DNA from: Rhodamnia argentea | Taxonomy: Eukaryota > Streptophyta > Magnoliopsida > Myrtales > Myrtaceae | Length of the DNA stretch: 64,000 bases | NCBI RefSeq assembly: GCF_020921035.1 | Contig: NC_063154.1 | Location: 6,138,001 to 6,202,000, forward strand | Direction of reading: 5' to 3' | Shown here: positions 49,701-61,584 of the stretch, one piece after another | How positions within the stretch are numbered: position 1 is the first letter of the stretch | How the letters are laid out: every line of letters starts with the position of its first letter | Notes under the pieces: generated by a model | The model's database searches: none | The model's input: the letters and a program-made list of their open reading frames with translations, nothing else | Told to the model about the DNA's origin: nothing | Made by a program: the position numbers and the translations under genes

Positions 49701-50877
49701 CCATTGCAAGACACTTTCAGAAAACCATTACTTGTATAGTTCCCTGGTAGTTGAAAGTGTCAACATACATGCGTATAGTAAGAAGAAGAGAGAGCAAAAA
49801 TGGGAGGAAGCAGCTAAATTATAGACTTTTGCCACTGAGGTTGAGAAAATGATAACATTGATATAATTACAAACTAGAGTGGATACCTATGTTCAAGGCA
49901 TCTACCAGCATTGCTTATTTTTAAAGAAAAGAACTGCAAATGCTTCGCATTTTAGCCAGAACCAAATTAGTTAAAACACAAATTATTTATAATACTGATT
50001 TTCTGTAACTAAAAGAACTCACAAAACAGATAGTGATACTAAGCAGCCAAGTTGACTTAAGAAGCCGGAAATCTGGCTTCAGTCCACTAGTTCTACCCAA
50101 AACTGTAAAAAGTAGAAACCGAGAAAAGGAAAAGTCACACTAAAAGCTCTCTCGAAAGTTCCTTCATCAAGAGAAATTCTTTGTCACTCTGGGAGCACTA
50201 TCACTGCCGTATGTGATCCACCCATCCCTGTACCAATCAATATTTCACCCTTCCAAACATAGAAGAGTTTATTACACTAATCCCTTGATTATTTGCATCA
50301 GTGGACTTTGTAAGGCTGTGTTCTAGTGCTCTCTTTAGCACACTATACTTTTCCCTTCAGCTGAAGAATATGCTCTGATATTTCCATGAAGAACTAATCA
50401 AGACATATGAAGAGATTTTAAAATCAAGAGTAGGACTACGAAATAATTCAATATAACCAGCACCCAAAACTAGAAAACTTAATCCATCATCAATCACCCT
50501 ATACAGATGTATGAATCATAACTGCTTACGAGAAAAAAAGGACCTGGAGTAGGCGAGAACCCCTAAAAATTCCACACAATCCAACAGTCATAGCATCTAG
50601 AAAAGAACTCACTTGCGGGAAGCAATGGCAGTGGCGACCGAACCGTCTCTTCAATGACGAGCGGCAGACGATCAGAATGTGCCAGCCGATTCGATATCCT
50701 CTCGAAGAAATGTGGCCGCCACAGCTCCCCAACCGTGACAAGCTGGACCAAACAGGTCCACAGCAAGATGCTGGAGCATACCCATATGAACCAAACCTGC
50801 AGCCTCGTCCTCGGGATCACCGGGGCCGGTAGCTTGTCGCACCTCACCTGAATACCGCCCTCCGTTCTAACCTCCAT
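46756..50877 (-). CDS. O-fucosyltransferase family protein
   Basis: Eight exons read on the minus strand: 50877-50613, 49743-49676, 49609-49521, 49435-49273, 48598-48309, 47788-47584, 47265-47108, 46987-46756. All are GT-AG and join to 489 residues. A short cytoplasmic N-terminus is followed by one membrane anchor at about 28-50 ([20 protein letters not shown]), giving a type II Golgi protein. The GDP-fucose O-fucosyltransferase domain runs from about 96 on: [52 protein letters not shown] with the conserved H-x-R at about 263-265, [39 protein letters not shown] and [14 protein letters not shown]. The family modifies cell-wall polymers or secreted proteins; substrate not predictable here. An upstream ORF overlaps the start. 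A leader intron is plausible (about 51118-51262). Confidence 0.94.
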
Positions 50878-50897
50878 TCCTCTCCTGCACACCTCAT
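50844..50897 (-). promoter_or_regulatory. Upstream ORF overlapping the O-fucosyltransferase start
   Basis: An ATG at 50897, 20 bases upstream of the main ATG (50877) and in another frame, opens 17 codons ([17 protein letters not shown]) and stops at a TGA at 50844-50846, inside the main coding sequence. If included in the mRNA, it would reduce initiation at the main start or require leaky scanning. Confidence 0.6.
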
Positions 50898-51159
50898 CGC
50901 CAACTCATTGAACACGGAAAACTCTCGCCCCCTTTGTCCGATTTCAAACGCCGGAGAGACCCTCGATTCCGAATCGCGAACAGGCCTCAGCAACACGCCC
51001 ACATTGCTCGATCGAAAGAACTATGAAACCTCGAAACACGAAGCCGTAGCTAGCACACACCACCGCGATAGCTCTCGTCCCCGTTGCCTATTGGAATCAG
51101 AACGAGCTCTCATCTGAGAGGACAAAAGACGAGGACTTTAAGGTGATTCCGACAAAGAT

Positions 51160-52017
51160 CAACCGCGAGCGAGAGAGAGAGAGAGAGAGAGACGCGGAGA
51201 CAGAGACAGGGAAAGTAACGGAAATCACGAGCAAACGACGAAAACCAAAAGTGGTTACCCACCGAAGGGCATGAACAACCGCTAAACGCATGCTCGAGCT
51301 TCTCATGATCTCCCTCTCGAAACCCAGAAACGATCCGAAGATTCCTCAATCCTGGCGCAATGCCGATGCTTAATCATTCTCTGATGCTCGTAAACCAACT
51401 GACCAAAAGGACGGAAAAAAAAAAAAAATCAGAGCTTTTTCATTTGGTTGGAAATGACGAGTTTCAAGCTTTTCTTTGATGAGGAAGAGAGAGAAAGATG
51501 GGCGAGAGTTTATTGATGCCGTGATTTACCCGACTCTGACAGCTCGATCCTTCTATATTATTAATAATGTCCCATTTTCCTCTAATCCGTAAAAAAAAAG
51601 CTTTTTTTTTTTAAATTTCGGACGTGATTAATTAACTGCGCTAATTCACTAATTAATCTAATTGAGTGGTGGAGCACGTGTCCCTTCCGTTTAATCTTTT
51701 GGGCCAGTGCGAATATCGTGGTGAAGTAAATTACAACTTTAGTTTGAATAAAAGTGTTCGATTACTGTTTAATTGGTAAGGTACATAATGATTAATAATG
51801 GATTTTTCAAATGTAGGAAGAATGGGATTCACCCCTCCAAGGGATAACACTAACGGCACAATTATCACTTTCAGGGGTTATCTTAAGGCCTTCGTATGTA
51901 TTAAAGTTACATAATGTTCAATATAAGTCATAGCTACTCATTCCGCCCGCACGTGCATGAGCCCATCAGATCGGCCACACCAATGTGCCATAAGTCATAT
52001 CGTCTCTCTATAGGAAT
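51160..52017. other. 5' leader and promoter side of the O-fucosyltransferase gene
   Basis: (GA)n at about 51172-51191 lies in the probable leader (CT-rich in the sense orientation). Further right is AT-rich DNA with A-runs near 51416 and 51590 and no gene. Confidence 0.45.
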
Positions 52018-52029
52018 GATGCGTTTGGT

Positions 52030-52640
52030 TCAATTTTCTTAAGGGATTTTGAAGGCCCAGAGCTTCTTAGGAAAATGCTTGCGTCCTTCGGTACCAACAA
52101 TAAGCTTTCAGCATTTTTTGAATGTTGAAGGCCCCACTATTGAAAATTAGTTAGTTGTCTATTTTGCCCTAAAAAAGCTCCCTGAATATCCAATTTTACC
52201 TCTTTGAAAAAGTAAAACCCTAGATATTGTTCATCGCCTTGAGTGAGGACGGTCGGCCAAGGTAGACCTAGCCGCCCGGGTCGTGAGACCTCGGGCCTTG
52301 CTACTTGGGTCAAGCGACCTAGGCAACCGTCGCCGGTGGTCGCGCAACCCCGATGGCCTCGGCTAATGCCAGTTGGCACTAGATCTAGTTCGCCGGCCGC
52401 CCGAGCCCTTTGACGGCCGACAAAGGGTTTTGATTTTTTTCAATAAAAAAAAATGCAGCCAAAAGCCCTTTGTAATTTTATTTTTATTATTTTTTGCCAA
52501 GCACTACTTAATCCAAAATTTCATTTCAAATAATTTTTTACCAAACGTCATTTGCATTTCCCCAATGGAATTTGCATTTGCTCAAAACGCGTTTCCAAAG
52601 CCAAGCATGAGCAAATGTCCAAGGCATGGGCTTGCCAGAT
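52030..52640. mobile_element. Repeat related to the GTTTGGTTCA fold-back element
   Basis: Begins near GCGTTTGGTTCAATTTTC and has the same architecture as 9034-9691: 'aaatgcaaatgac'-type words in reverse complement on the right (TTTTTACCAAACGTCATTTG), and a GC-rich core (52240-52420, with CGTCGCCGGTGGTCGCGC). Ends are not clean, so the boundaries are approximate. Confidence 0.45.
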
Positions 52641-54926
52641 ATTTAATCATAATATGGCTCTAATATGTAACCTCATGAAAGACGGTATGACCCTAGGCTA
52701 CCATTCTCAATTATCGAAGCTATGGTTTGGATATTATCATGGAAAAAGTGAGCCGATGAAATTATGAATTGATAGATGGAGGATAATAAACAACTAAATA
52801 CATAATCGCAAGAATTAACATGTTTGGTTCGGATTTCGGCTCGTGAACTAGAAATTATCTATTATAATCCTTTCAGCTGCGTGCAAACCGCTTAAAGTTA
52901 AGGCTACTTGCACAGGCTAAAGTTCTTAATCTTACCTGTTTCACGAGGCACGCGGGCTATTCATGAGTCTCCAGATAACCAAATCTCCGCACCAGTGCAG
53001 TGCCCTGGGATTTGTAAAAATACTATTAAATGCAATCTCGATAATACTCCTCAATCCATTTTATTTTATTCCGTGTTGCCCCTGGGCATGTGATGGAAGA
53101 ATGTATTGTAATTCCCTAATCTTTGCACTAATTAAAGTATTATCCAAACTCTCCTGCATTAACTGCCCTGCTCTCTATCATGCTTTTAAAGAGGTCATCT
53201 GCTTCTTTGACTGAGTTCGTGTGTTATATTCGTCTCGCAGCTTGGTCGGAATTAATTAATTAGAAAATCTGGAGATTCTAAATGTTAAACATTCTGATTG
53301 AGTCGTCAGCAGCAGAGTCGCTGTTGAATAAAGGAATTGTTTACGGATATGCTAAAAATAGAAATCCTTCCTAGTTACTGGCTTAAAAAAATTCAGCCAA
53401 GTGTGCATGAAAAGTGAAAAAAGAACTTAAGAATCCGTCCACTAAATATGCAGGAAAAAAGCTTTATTTTTTCTATAGGAATGCAGTAATTTTTGAAGGA
53501 ATCGAACGCGAGGTGTCCGATAGTGAGTGGCTTTAGATCTGCCGGGATATCACCGCGACAAAAAAAACAACCGTAACCGAGGGATTTCCACGGGCCGGCG
53601 ACCACCATTGCGGTGGTTGCCGATGATGAGGGTGTCCACCTCAACAATTAAAGTCCGCCAGCAATAGCCCGCTTTTAATTCGTTTTTCCGTTTGATTTTT
53701 TTTTTACTCCAATCCTTATTTTTCGTAGTTTTAATTTTTGAGTTGCTTATTTGATAAAAAAAGTACGTTTGTATCTGACTTTCCATGGAAACATTGGGGC
53801 CCTCTCTCTTTTTTTCCAAAAACCCTAAATGCAAGTCTGAGAAATCCAAGGCTTGCCTTTGAAGTGAAGCAAGCCAGCCTCATGCTTGCCACCCTTGCGT
53901 TATAGCACGAGACTCCAAGTGGTGGTCCTCAAAGGAAAAGGCATGGGATCAATGAAGAAGTAGCATAAAAGAGGGGGAAAAGGACATTTTTGATCTTCCA
54001 TTGGACTTTAAGTCCTGGAATGCAGTGGGATGTCTTTCAGTCTTTTCTTGTTTAAGACTTGTGCCTTTCACACCGAACGCGCGAAAACTCAAACCGGTTA
54101 GGCCGACTGGGTTGGATTTTTGGAGTGGGACTCGGAAAAATCGAGCTTTTTGAACCCGGCGAATCTCGGCTGATTTGATGATGGGATCCATCGTCGTGTG
54201 GTCTATGGTGAATCAGGTCCGCACAAGAAATTCCCGCATCAAAAAAGTTCGGACCGGCTTCAAAATACCCGAAAAGAGTCTTGTTAACAAAGTGATGCCG
54301 AGGCACTTGTTAATCATACATAACAAGAAAACACAATTTTTCCAATATACCCACCGACATATGACACGAGGAAAACGGTGCATTTTCTTTATTGAAATGG
54401 ATGTCAGCCGTGTTCGGTTCTAGGTGGTTTTCGGAATGTTGGTCATAAGCCATATAGGCTCTCTTGGGTACTCAGGCATTAATTTTCGTGATCACGGATA
54501 CATCAATGAGATTTGCATCTTCAAAAATGAGATCGAGGGAGCCTACAGGGAGGCCAGCCAAGCAGGCTGAAACGAGAGACTCGCCATCGCCACCGAGCTC
54601 GAGAACCTTCGTTCAATTCAGTCTATGCAAGAATCCCTTGCCCGGACCGTGCCCGTGCGGCAACGGATGCAATCTCTTCTGGCAATTAGGCTTCCAACCG
54701 GGCCGCTCGCTCGCTCGCTCTCTCGCTCGTGTTTCCTATGCCCTTTACTCTCGTGTTTCGCTTTTGCACAGGACAATCAAGTTTGCGCCCGCCTCGCTCG
54801 AACGAGGGACTCAAGGACCTCGCACACTCACCCAAAAAGAGTAGCACTTCAAGATCACTCTTGCACTCAAGCTTGGGAGAAAGGTATACTGCGCTAGCCA
54901 AAGAATTCGAGGATTCAGGATGTTGA
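52641..54926. other. Intergenic, no gene supported
   Basis: Several medium-length frames on both strands overlap one another and resemble no known protein. A (GCTC)n/(CTCG)n tract sits at about 54704-54728. The sequence near 54285-54345 resembles 55229-55262. Confidence 0.4.
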
Positions 54927-55270
54927 AGTTTATTTGTAAAATAAACAAAACAAAAAGTTACATTTTCTAATCCCACATGGGATAGAAAGAAGAGTGCAAG
55001 TCTCTTTATTAGTTAGAAGGCTATTATAATCTTTTAAAATATAAAAAAAAAAAAAGGCAAGTGGACTACACCCACTTATTGCTATTATTATTATTATTAT
55101 TATTATTATCTAATTTCGAATAATGAAAGGTTGCGTCCGTTCGAATTAGCAATTTTGAATATGAAAGGTTGCGTCCGTTCGAATTAGCAAGACTCTTCGG
55201 ATGGCAATTTTGAATATGAAAGGTTGCGTCCGAGGCACTTGCTAATACGAACACAATTTTTAACAATTTT
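54927..55270. repeat. Repeat cluster: LTR-like piece, (TTA)n, triple repeat
   Basis: At 54927-55060 lies sequence ('tttgtaaaataaacaaaa', 'cccacatgggatagaaag') similar to the reverse complement of 8600-8725. A (TTA)n microsatellite spans 55083-55109. The 15-mer GAAAGGTTGCGTCCG then recurs at 55125, 55164 and 55219 inside units of roughly 40-55 bp. Confidence 0.6.
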
Positions 55271-55321
55271 CATACTCTTCTTTTCATTTTTTAATTTTCT
55301 TTTTCTTTTTCCCTCCTTCTC

Positions 55322-55625
55322 TCCGGTGGCCGATTTCTAGTGAAGGCCGGTCTCACCAGGGCGAGGCGACCTTTGCCTATGGCTAACGAGGGCACCTCTC
55401 CCAGCCCTAGCCAGTGGGTGGCCAACGCCTAAGATCGCCTGCCGCAGAGAAGGACGGAAAAAATTGGGAAAAAAAAAAGACATAAAGAAAAGGAAAAAAT
55501 ATATTAAAAAGGGTAAATGACAAAAATGCTCTTGACGAGAGCCCTTCTTTAAAATAATAAGTGTATTTCAGATCTTTACTTAAAGTAATATTTGCTTCAT
55601 AACCTTTATTTAGAATTTTCCCAAA
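55322..55625. mobile_element. Half copy of the 9-bp-TSD fold-back family
   Basis: GC-rich core (GGTGGCCGATTTC ... AGGGCGAGGCGACC, 55322-55450), then A-rich sequence, 'aaatgacaaaaatgctcttg', and arm sub-repeats ending 'tttagaattttccc'. This matches the right half of 6369-7271. The left half is missing. It ends about 320 bp upstream of the p24 gene. Confidence 0.5.
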
Positions 55626-55942
55626 CGTAATATTTTCTCCCCTTCGTAGCTCCGTTCTTTTTTATCCAGCAAGAGAAGAAAAGAATCCTCCTTACGTGCA
55701 ACAACAAATCAGCCCTCGCCACGTCGCTCAAATTAGACAAGCTGTACTTTCCCTCTGCCACGTCACCTTTCCGGGGTAGAATAGAAGCGCGTCAACGTTT
55801 TTCCCAGCGGATGACCGATTTCAGCTTCAAAGCAAAGTCCAGAGCTCAAAAACCTTTTGACTTTGATCCCCGCACCTCCGGAGAGCCGAAGCCGATCTTA
55901 CCATCGTCCACTCCGATTCTCTTCGTCACCCCCGCCGTTACA

Positions 55943-58900
55943 ATGATCCGATTGCACGCGCTTCTGCTTCTGATCTTGTCGTCCCTCTTGGCCACATGCC
56001 GATCGCTCCGGTTCGACCTGCAATCGGGTCATACCAAGTGCATCACCGAGGACATCAAGAGCAATTCCATGACCGTCGGCAAGTACAGCGTTGTGAACCC
56101 TAACGAAGGCCATCCCATGCCCGAGTCCCACAAGCTCACCGCCAGGGTAACGCCCCATAAAAGTTCGAACCATTCGTCGACGTCCCCTGTCCGATTGCAT
56201 GCTCGATCGCGTTGCGAATCCGGTGATTAATTTTTGGTTTACGGGGTCTTGATAGATTTTTTTTTTTATTTGCTTTTTGTGCAGGTGACGTCGACTTATG
56301 GGAACAATTATCACTACGCGGACCATGTGGAGTCGGGTCAGTTCGCGTTCACGGCCGCGGAGGCTGGGGATTATATGGCCTGCTTCTGGACCCCAGATCA
56401 CCGGCCGCCGAACACAGTGACCGTTGATTTTGATTGGAAGACTGGTGTGGCTGCTAAGGACTGGGGCAGTGTTGCCAAGAAAGGCCAAGTTGATGTGAGT
56501 TTACTTCCCAGATCTCTTCGCGTGTCATTTCAATACGATGCTGCTCCTGGCCAATGTTAAGTTTGGGTTTTTGGGGCCCCTTAATGGTTACTTTATATTT
56601 TGCGGTGAAATTTGATGGAATGGGGGAAGTAATGGCTTGGTCGAGGTAATGTCTTGTTTTGGGTTGTTTTGGTTGGGGGCTTGGTTGTGGTTTGGTAATG
56701 TGTTCTGGAGTCAGAGGGATCAATGAAGTTAACCGTGAGCGTGTAGTTGATTGCTGTAATTCTCATTCCTCTGATTTATGTACACCGGGGAACGGGGCAT
56801 ACTGCGCACCTTGTCAAATGAGACCCATTTCTTCAACATAGCCCCTATTGCCGTTCATTGTGATCACCGAAGACTTATGTGGTTTTAGGTGTTGTAATCT
56901 TGCAAAAGTTTCTTGGGCTTGCATGTTTCTCCAAGAAAGTCTCTCAAAGGGAAGAGATAGTGTCCATACTTACAATTGTGTGTCAGCTTGCTTGTCCTGG
57001 TTGATTTACATATGCTGCAGAGGTAGGAAGAAGCCAGCTGTGGCCTATGGGGAACGCGACCCGTTTGTCATTTGGGATGAAGTAGTGTTTTTCAGCTTAT
57101 AAGGATTCATGGAACCTGGAGATTAGGTTTCAGGTCAATCAGATGTGCTATGATTCTAGATTTTTCAAATGCTTTGTCATCGAACCACTGGTTCTAGGTT
57201 GCACTAGAAGCGTAATTGGATGATCAAGACGTTGTAGCTTCATGCAAGACCTTGGACTTGGTGGAGTTTGAACTGGTCTTTTGAAGGGAAATGCGGCAAG
57301 AATAACAGTTTTGATGCGTCACTCAAAGTTTTTGACAAGAATTAATGAGGAGATTGAAAATTCAAAATTGCTTTGGACTTTCTGTAGTCTATGATTTAAT
57401 CTACAGGATACAATCAAATTCTAAGTTGATGGAAGAAGACATAAGACTTGAACACAGAGCAAGCAAACTCTTTCTGAAGGTTGCCGGACCGTCCTAGGTT
57501 TTACGAGGATCACGAAGATTTAATGCATTGAAAGAGAGGCCAGCTGCTTCATACCGACTGAACTCGAACTTTGCATGCTTCCCTCTTTAAAGAAGCAATG
57601 ATAACGAATGGCATGGGTTAAGGGTGAAAATGGAGGTGAATGTGTGGTAAATACCTTAATTACTGTTGTTGAAGTGCCGAATAGAGATGGGGATGTGAAG
57701 GGCTATCGATGTTAGTCTTTATAGGGGAAAAGCAAGAGTCTTATGTCTATCGGAGGAACATATTTCCGATTATCGGAAAACTTGCATTGAAACACTTCCT
57801 ATCAACCTGCCTCACAAAAGAAATTTCTGTTGACATTGTGTTAGATCCATTTTTTCTACCCTGCCTCAAGCAGGAAATTGCCAATTCTTCTTTTAGTCTT
57901 TACCCTTCCACAAGAATATTTAATAATTCCAAATTAACCATTTGTTAGGGGTATTGTCAGGCCATTGAATTGACTTGTGATATTGTAGTTCTAGCTTGAA
58001 CACTTTTTTTAATTTGTGTGTGGAAAAGAGCCAACAACCATAATCATTGCTTTGATCCGGCGGATGAGAAAAATACTGGCATTAAGATTGATAGACAAAA
58101 TGAACACAAACATCTGTGTGTATGCGAGGATTATCATTGAAAAAACTGCTAAATAATCCTTAAGCATGACTCATATCCTTCCTTCTGCATCATGTTTTTG
58201 TTTTGCCTGTTATTCTGCGGTAATTTCATCCTCTGAAGTCCCGATATAGTGTGGGAATTCTTCCTGAATGGAGACCATTTCATTGTCTTCAAATTGTCCA
58301 TGGTCCCATCTTTTTTGTTCTTTCCTTGTTGACTTCAAAATTACGAAGGCTGGTTTAACGCTCAAAGTTATTTAATGTGGACAATACCATCTGAGTAGTA
58401 ATTTAAGGAGGCAGAAACTGTCTACCCTATGTTTGATAATTTGGTCAATACGTTGAGAATCCCTGCTTATGCTTTATTTCTTCATAAAGGCCCCTTACAA
58501 TTTTTTCGTGCTGAAATACAAGGGTGCGTTTTCAAGGCAGAAGGCATTTTAATTGGACTCTTCATTGGGATTGAAGAGGTCTTCTGTTTTTGCTTAAAGA
58601 ATGCACTATAATACGTTACCAGAAGGAGTTTTAGCGAGCTTGAGGAAAATGATGGCCTAAAAAAGGAGGTTGAGGAAAAGAATCTTTTAATTGATACTAA
58701 TAGTTATCATCTGTTCTTGTTCATACGCTATCTAATTCTGGCGATCATTGTCCATTTCTTCATCTTAAGTAATCTGTTGACATATCCAAGTTGTACCCAT
58801 CCTTTTTTTGTCGTTTGAATATCAGCTCATGGAACTGGAGCTGAAGAAGTTGCATGACACGATCAACTCCATTCATGAGGAGATGTTCTATCTTCGCGAC

Positions 58901-59156
58901 AGGTGTGTGATACCTCCGTTCGCACTTCCATTTTTAAAGTAGTACATAAGATTTCTTTTGGAGTCCTCTTGTAAAGATGTCAACTTCAAGTTTCTTTACT
59001 TAATTCTTCAGGGAAGAAGAAATGCAGGAACTCAACCGAGCGACCAACTCCAAAATGGCGTGGCTGAGTTGCCTTTCGCTTTTTGTTTGCTTGTCTGTGG
59101 CTGGGTTGCAACTATGGCACCTCAAGACATTTTTCGAGAAAAAGAAGCTCATCTAG
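55943..59156 (+). CDS. p24-delta cargo receptor (transmembrane emp24 domain protein)
   Basis: Four exons: 55943-56146, 56285-56494, 58826-58902, 59012-59156. They join to 211 residues. An upstream in-frame ATG at 55811 would add 44 residues and hide the signal peptide, so 55943 is preferred. Signal peptide about 1-21 (MIRLHALLLLILSSLLATC); GOLD domain about 22-125 with the disulfide pair C33 and C101 (SGHTKCITEDI, GDYMACFW); coiled coil about 139-175 (LMELELKKLHDTINSIHEEM); membrane span about 179-200; cytosolic tail LKTFFEKKKLI with an FF motif (204-205, COPII) and dilysine K208/K209 at -4/-3 (COPI). It cycles between endoplasmic reticulum and Golgi as a cargo receptor. Intron 2 is 2.3 kb and holds no recognised gene. 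Confidence 0.95.
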
Positions 59157-61087
59157 ATATATCAGGATGACATTTCGCAATTTTTGTTTTGTTTTTTGTT
59201 GATCTCTGTATCATACATACATGGAGTTAGACAGTATGTTGAAAAGAGGACCAAACAGGAGACTACATTGCAAAATACGTTTGGAATTCCTGGATAACCT
59301 AAACCGGCATCATACTACAAGGGGACTTCATTGTGCCATCCTGTATAATTGTATTCCCAGGTCGGTATTGATGAAAATATTATTGTCCTTCAGTTTGCTG
59401 GAATGAACTTTGCTGAACAAGAATGCCTCCTCAGCCTTTAAGTGTCTTGGCACCTATTTCTTTTTTCCTGGTCAGACTTTAGTTTTGCTCCTACTATCAT
59501 TGATGTCACCATGCAGGAGCCAAGGGCTGCTGTATCTAGCAACTGAGCCGTGATGAGGAGTGACATACTTTCTGTGCATTGAATGAATTAAGCACTACTC
59601 GGTTGGATCTAGGTCAAAATCCAATGACCCTGGAGACTACCGTAACATTAATTTTTGCTTAGTCGGTGGACTTCCAGTTCGGATGTTGAGAGAGAGAGAG
59701 AGAGAGTTGTGAATGCATGATAATACCGGTGTCTGCAAAACATATTGTGCTTAGCGCGCTATAAGCGTCAGCTAAGCAGCAAGAATTCCAGCATGTGGTG
59801 AGGCTGAAGCCGTCCCTGTTCTCTTTTTTCATGCTAGCTATCAGTTGAAAGCACTCGTTCACTGTGTTGTCTCCTTGTTGCGTCCATTAGAATGCATGTG
59901 GGCTTCCCAATTCTCCTCCATCTCGACCCTCTTCCTCGCTTCCACTTCTCGTCAGACTAGCTTAGTTCAACAAAAGCTCAGAGCTCGACATTGCTACTGA
60001 GGTTTTTCCTCTCTCCACAAGGGAACAATTCCTCAGGAATTCTTACTTTAGAATCATGTACATGGGGAAGTGCCAACTTGTGTGCGCTTTCCTCGCCTTC
60101 TGCAATGGGGAACGGGAAAAAGGCAGGCGATTTGGCCGTCGGCCATATCTAACTCAGGAAGATCATTCAAGTGAAAAGCTTAGGATTTTGTCCAAAATAG
60201 AACAAGTGAATGGCTTCGGATCAGAGGTCTCTGCAAGTTTCAAATGTTTAGGAATCACCAATGCTGATTAAGCTAATAACATCGATACATCTCAGGACAT
60301 GGAACTATTGATGGGTGATGGTTCTCACTGTCGCATTGCAAAGAGGTCAAAACCATCGAGAAAAGACACCCAAAAACATCAGTCAGAAGCAGCACTATGG
60401 GAAGTGACTCCTGACACTCTAAATGACACAACCTTAAAACAAATCATTCAAAATGTCAAAGTGCAGCAAAATCCATGTCCTAATCTTGAGATTCGGTCGC
60501 AACGCAAATCAATTAATACTTTTTTGTCTGCGAAATCATTGTCAGTGTCTGCCTCTTCAGTTCTTATTAAAATGTCTCTGAATTTAATAATGGTGGGGGG
60601 GGAAAAACACAATCAAAGATAGCTCACCATGCTTCCCCCATTGGGTCTGATGGCATCCTGGAATCTCTTTTAAAGGCCGCCTCAGCATGCACTTATTTTC
60701 GTTCCCTCCAACATGCGGACAAACCAAGATTTGCGTTACTCTTCGGTCTAGATTTTCATTATAGTTTCCCTTTGTCTTCCTTTGATTTTTTGTTCTCTTT
60801 CTTAATATTATGTGAGCAGACGCAACAAGATTACAGTCGTCTGGACTACCTTGTTAGATATTGGTTCTCAATGAATCCTCTCCCACTTGTCTCTCGAGTG
60901 AGAGCTTCGTTGTTTGCTACTTACTAAACAAGAATCGTTCTGTGGACAGTAGGAAGTCAATTTAGAAGGAGCAGACCAATAAGCAGAGAGTCTCATTGGC
61001 AGGATCTTTTGTTCAACTAGAGAAACGAAGCTTTAGTCAACCCGTGAAGAAGTAAAGGGATGGCTTCTTCAATTGTAATAGCAAACC
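59157..61087. other. 3' UTR and intergenic DNA
   Basis: (GA)n at about 59689-59706. Frames at 60056-60271 and 60299-60622 are not recognisable proteins. Confidence 0.4.
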
Positions 61088-61095
61088 GTCACATA

Positions 61096-61576
61096 GGGAA
61101 AAATTGCCAAAAAAAAATTTACACTCATTGTAATCGTGTCAATTCAGTCCTAAACTTTTTCTTTGGCCAATTGAGCCCTAAAATTTTTGTATTTGTGCCA
61201 ATTCATTCCATCCTACTGGTGCTGACGTGACAAATTTTTAAGATTTTTTTAATTATTATTTTCTTTGTTTGCCTTTTTTTTCTTTTCTTTTTTTCTTTCT
61301 TCTCATTCTTCCTCTAGCCAAGCCGGTGAGATTGAGCCTTAGCATATGTAGGTGACGCCGACCTCGCCGGTGGCCGATCGGCGACTAGCTGGAGGAATAA
61401 GGAGAAGAAAAATAAAGAAAGAAAGAAAGAAATGGAAAAAAATTTAAATGCTGTCATGTCATTACGGGGTGGCATCCACGTCAATATTGGATGGATTAAA
61501 TTAGCATAAATATGAAAGGTTTATGACTCGATTGGCCAAAAAAAAAAAAGTTTATAACTTCTTTGGTGATTCTCCC
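61096..61576. mobile_element. MITE, 8-bp-TSD family with GC-rich core (copy 7)
   Basis: 481 bp, the cleanest ends in the family: left GGGAAAAATTGCCAAAAAAA, right TTCTTTGGTGATTCTCCC. Flanks GTCACATA (61088-61095) and GTTACATA (61577-61584) match at 7 of 8. Arms contain 'gtcaattcagtcctaaactt' against 'aaaggtttatgactcgattg'. The core (61316-61395) includes CCTCGCCGGTGGCCGATCGG, bracketed by T/C-rich and A/G-rich complementary runs. Confidence 0.85.
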
Positions 61577-61584
61577 GTTACATA

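Noticed and set aside
55811-55942. Upstream in-frame ATG for the p24 gene
   Set aside because: Starting there would add 44 residues ahead of a clear signal peptide; p24 proteins begin at the signal sequence, so 55943 is the better start.
60299-60622. 107-codon plus-strand frame
   Set aside because: No recognisable domain, no splice context and simple-sequence ending; chance frame more likely.
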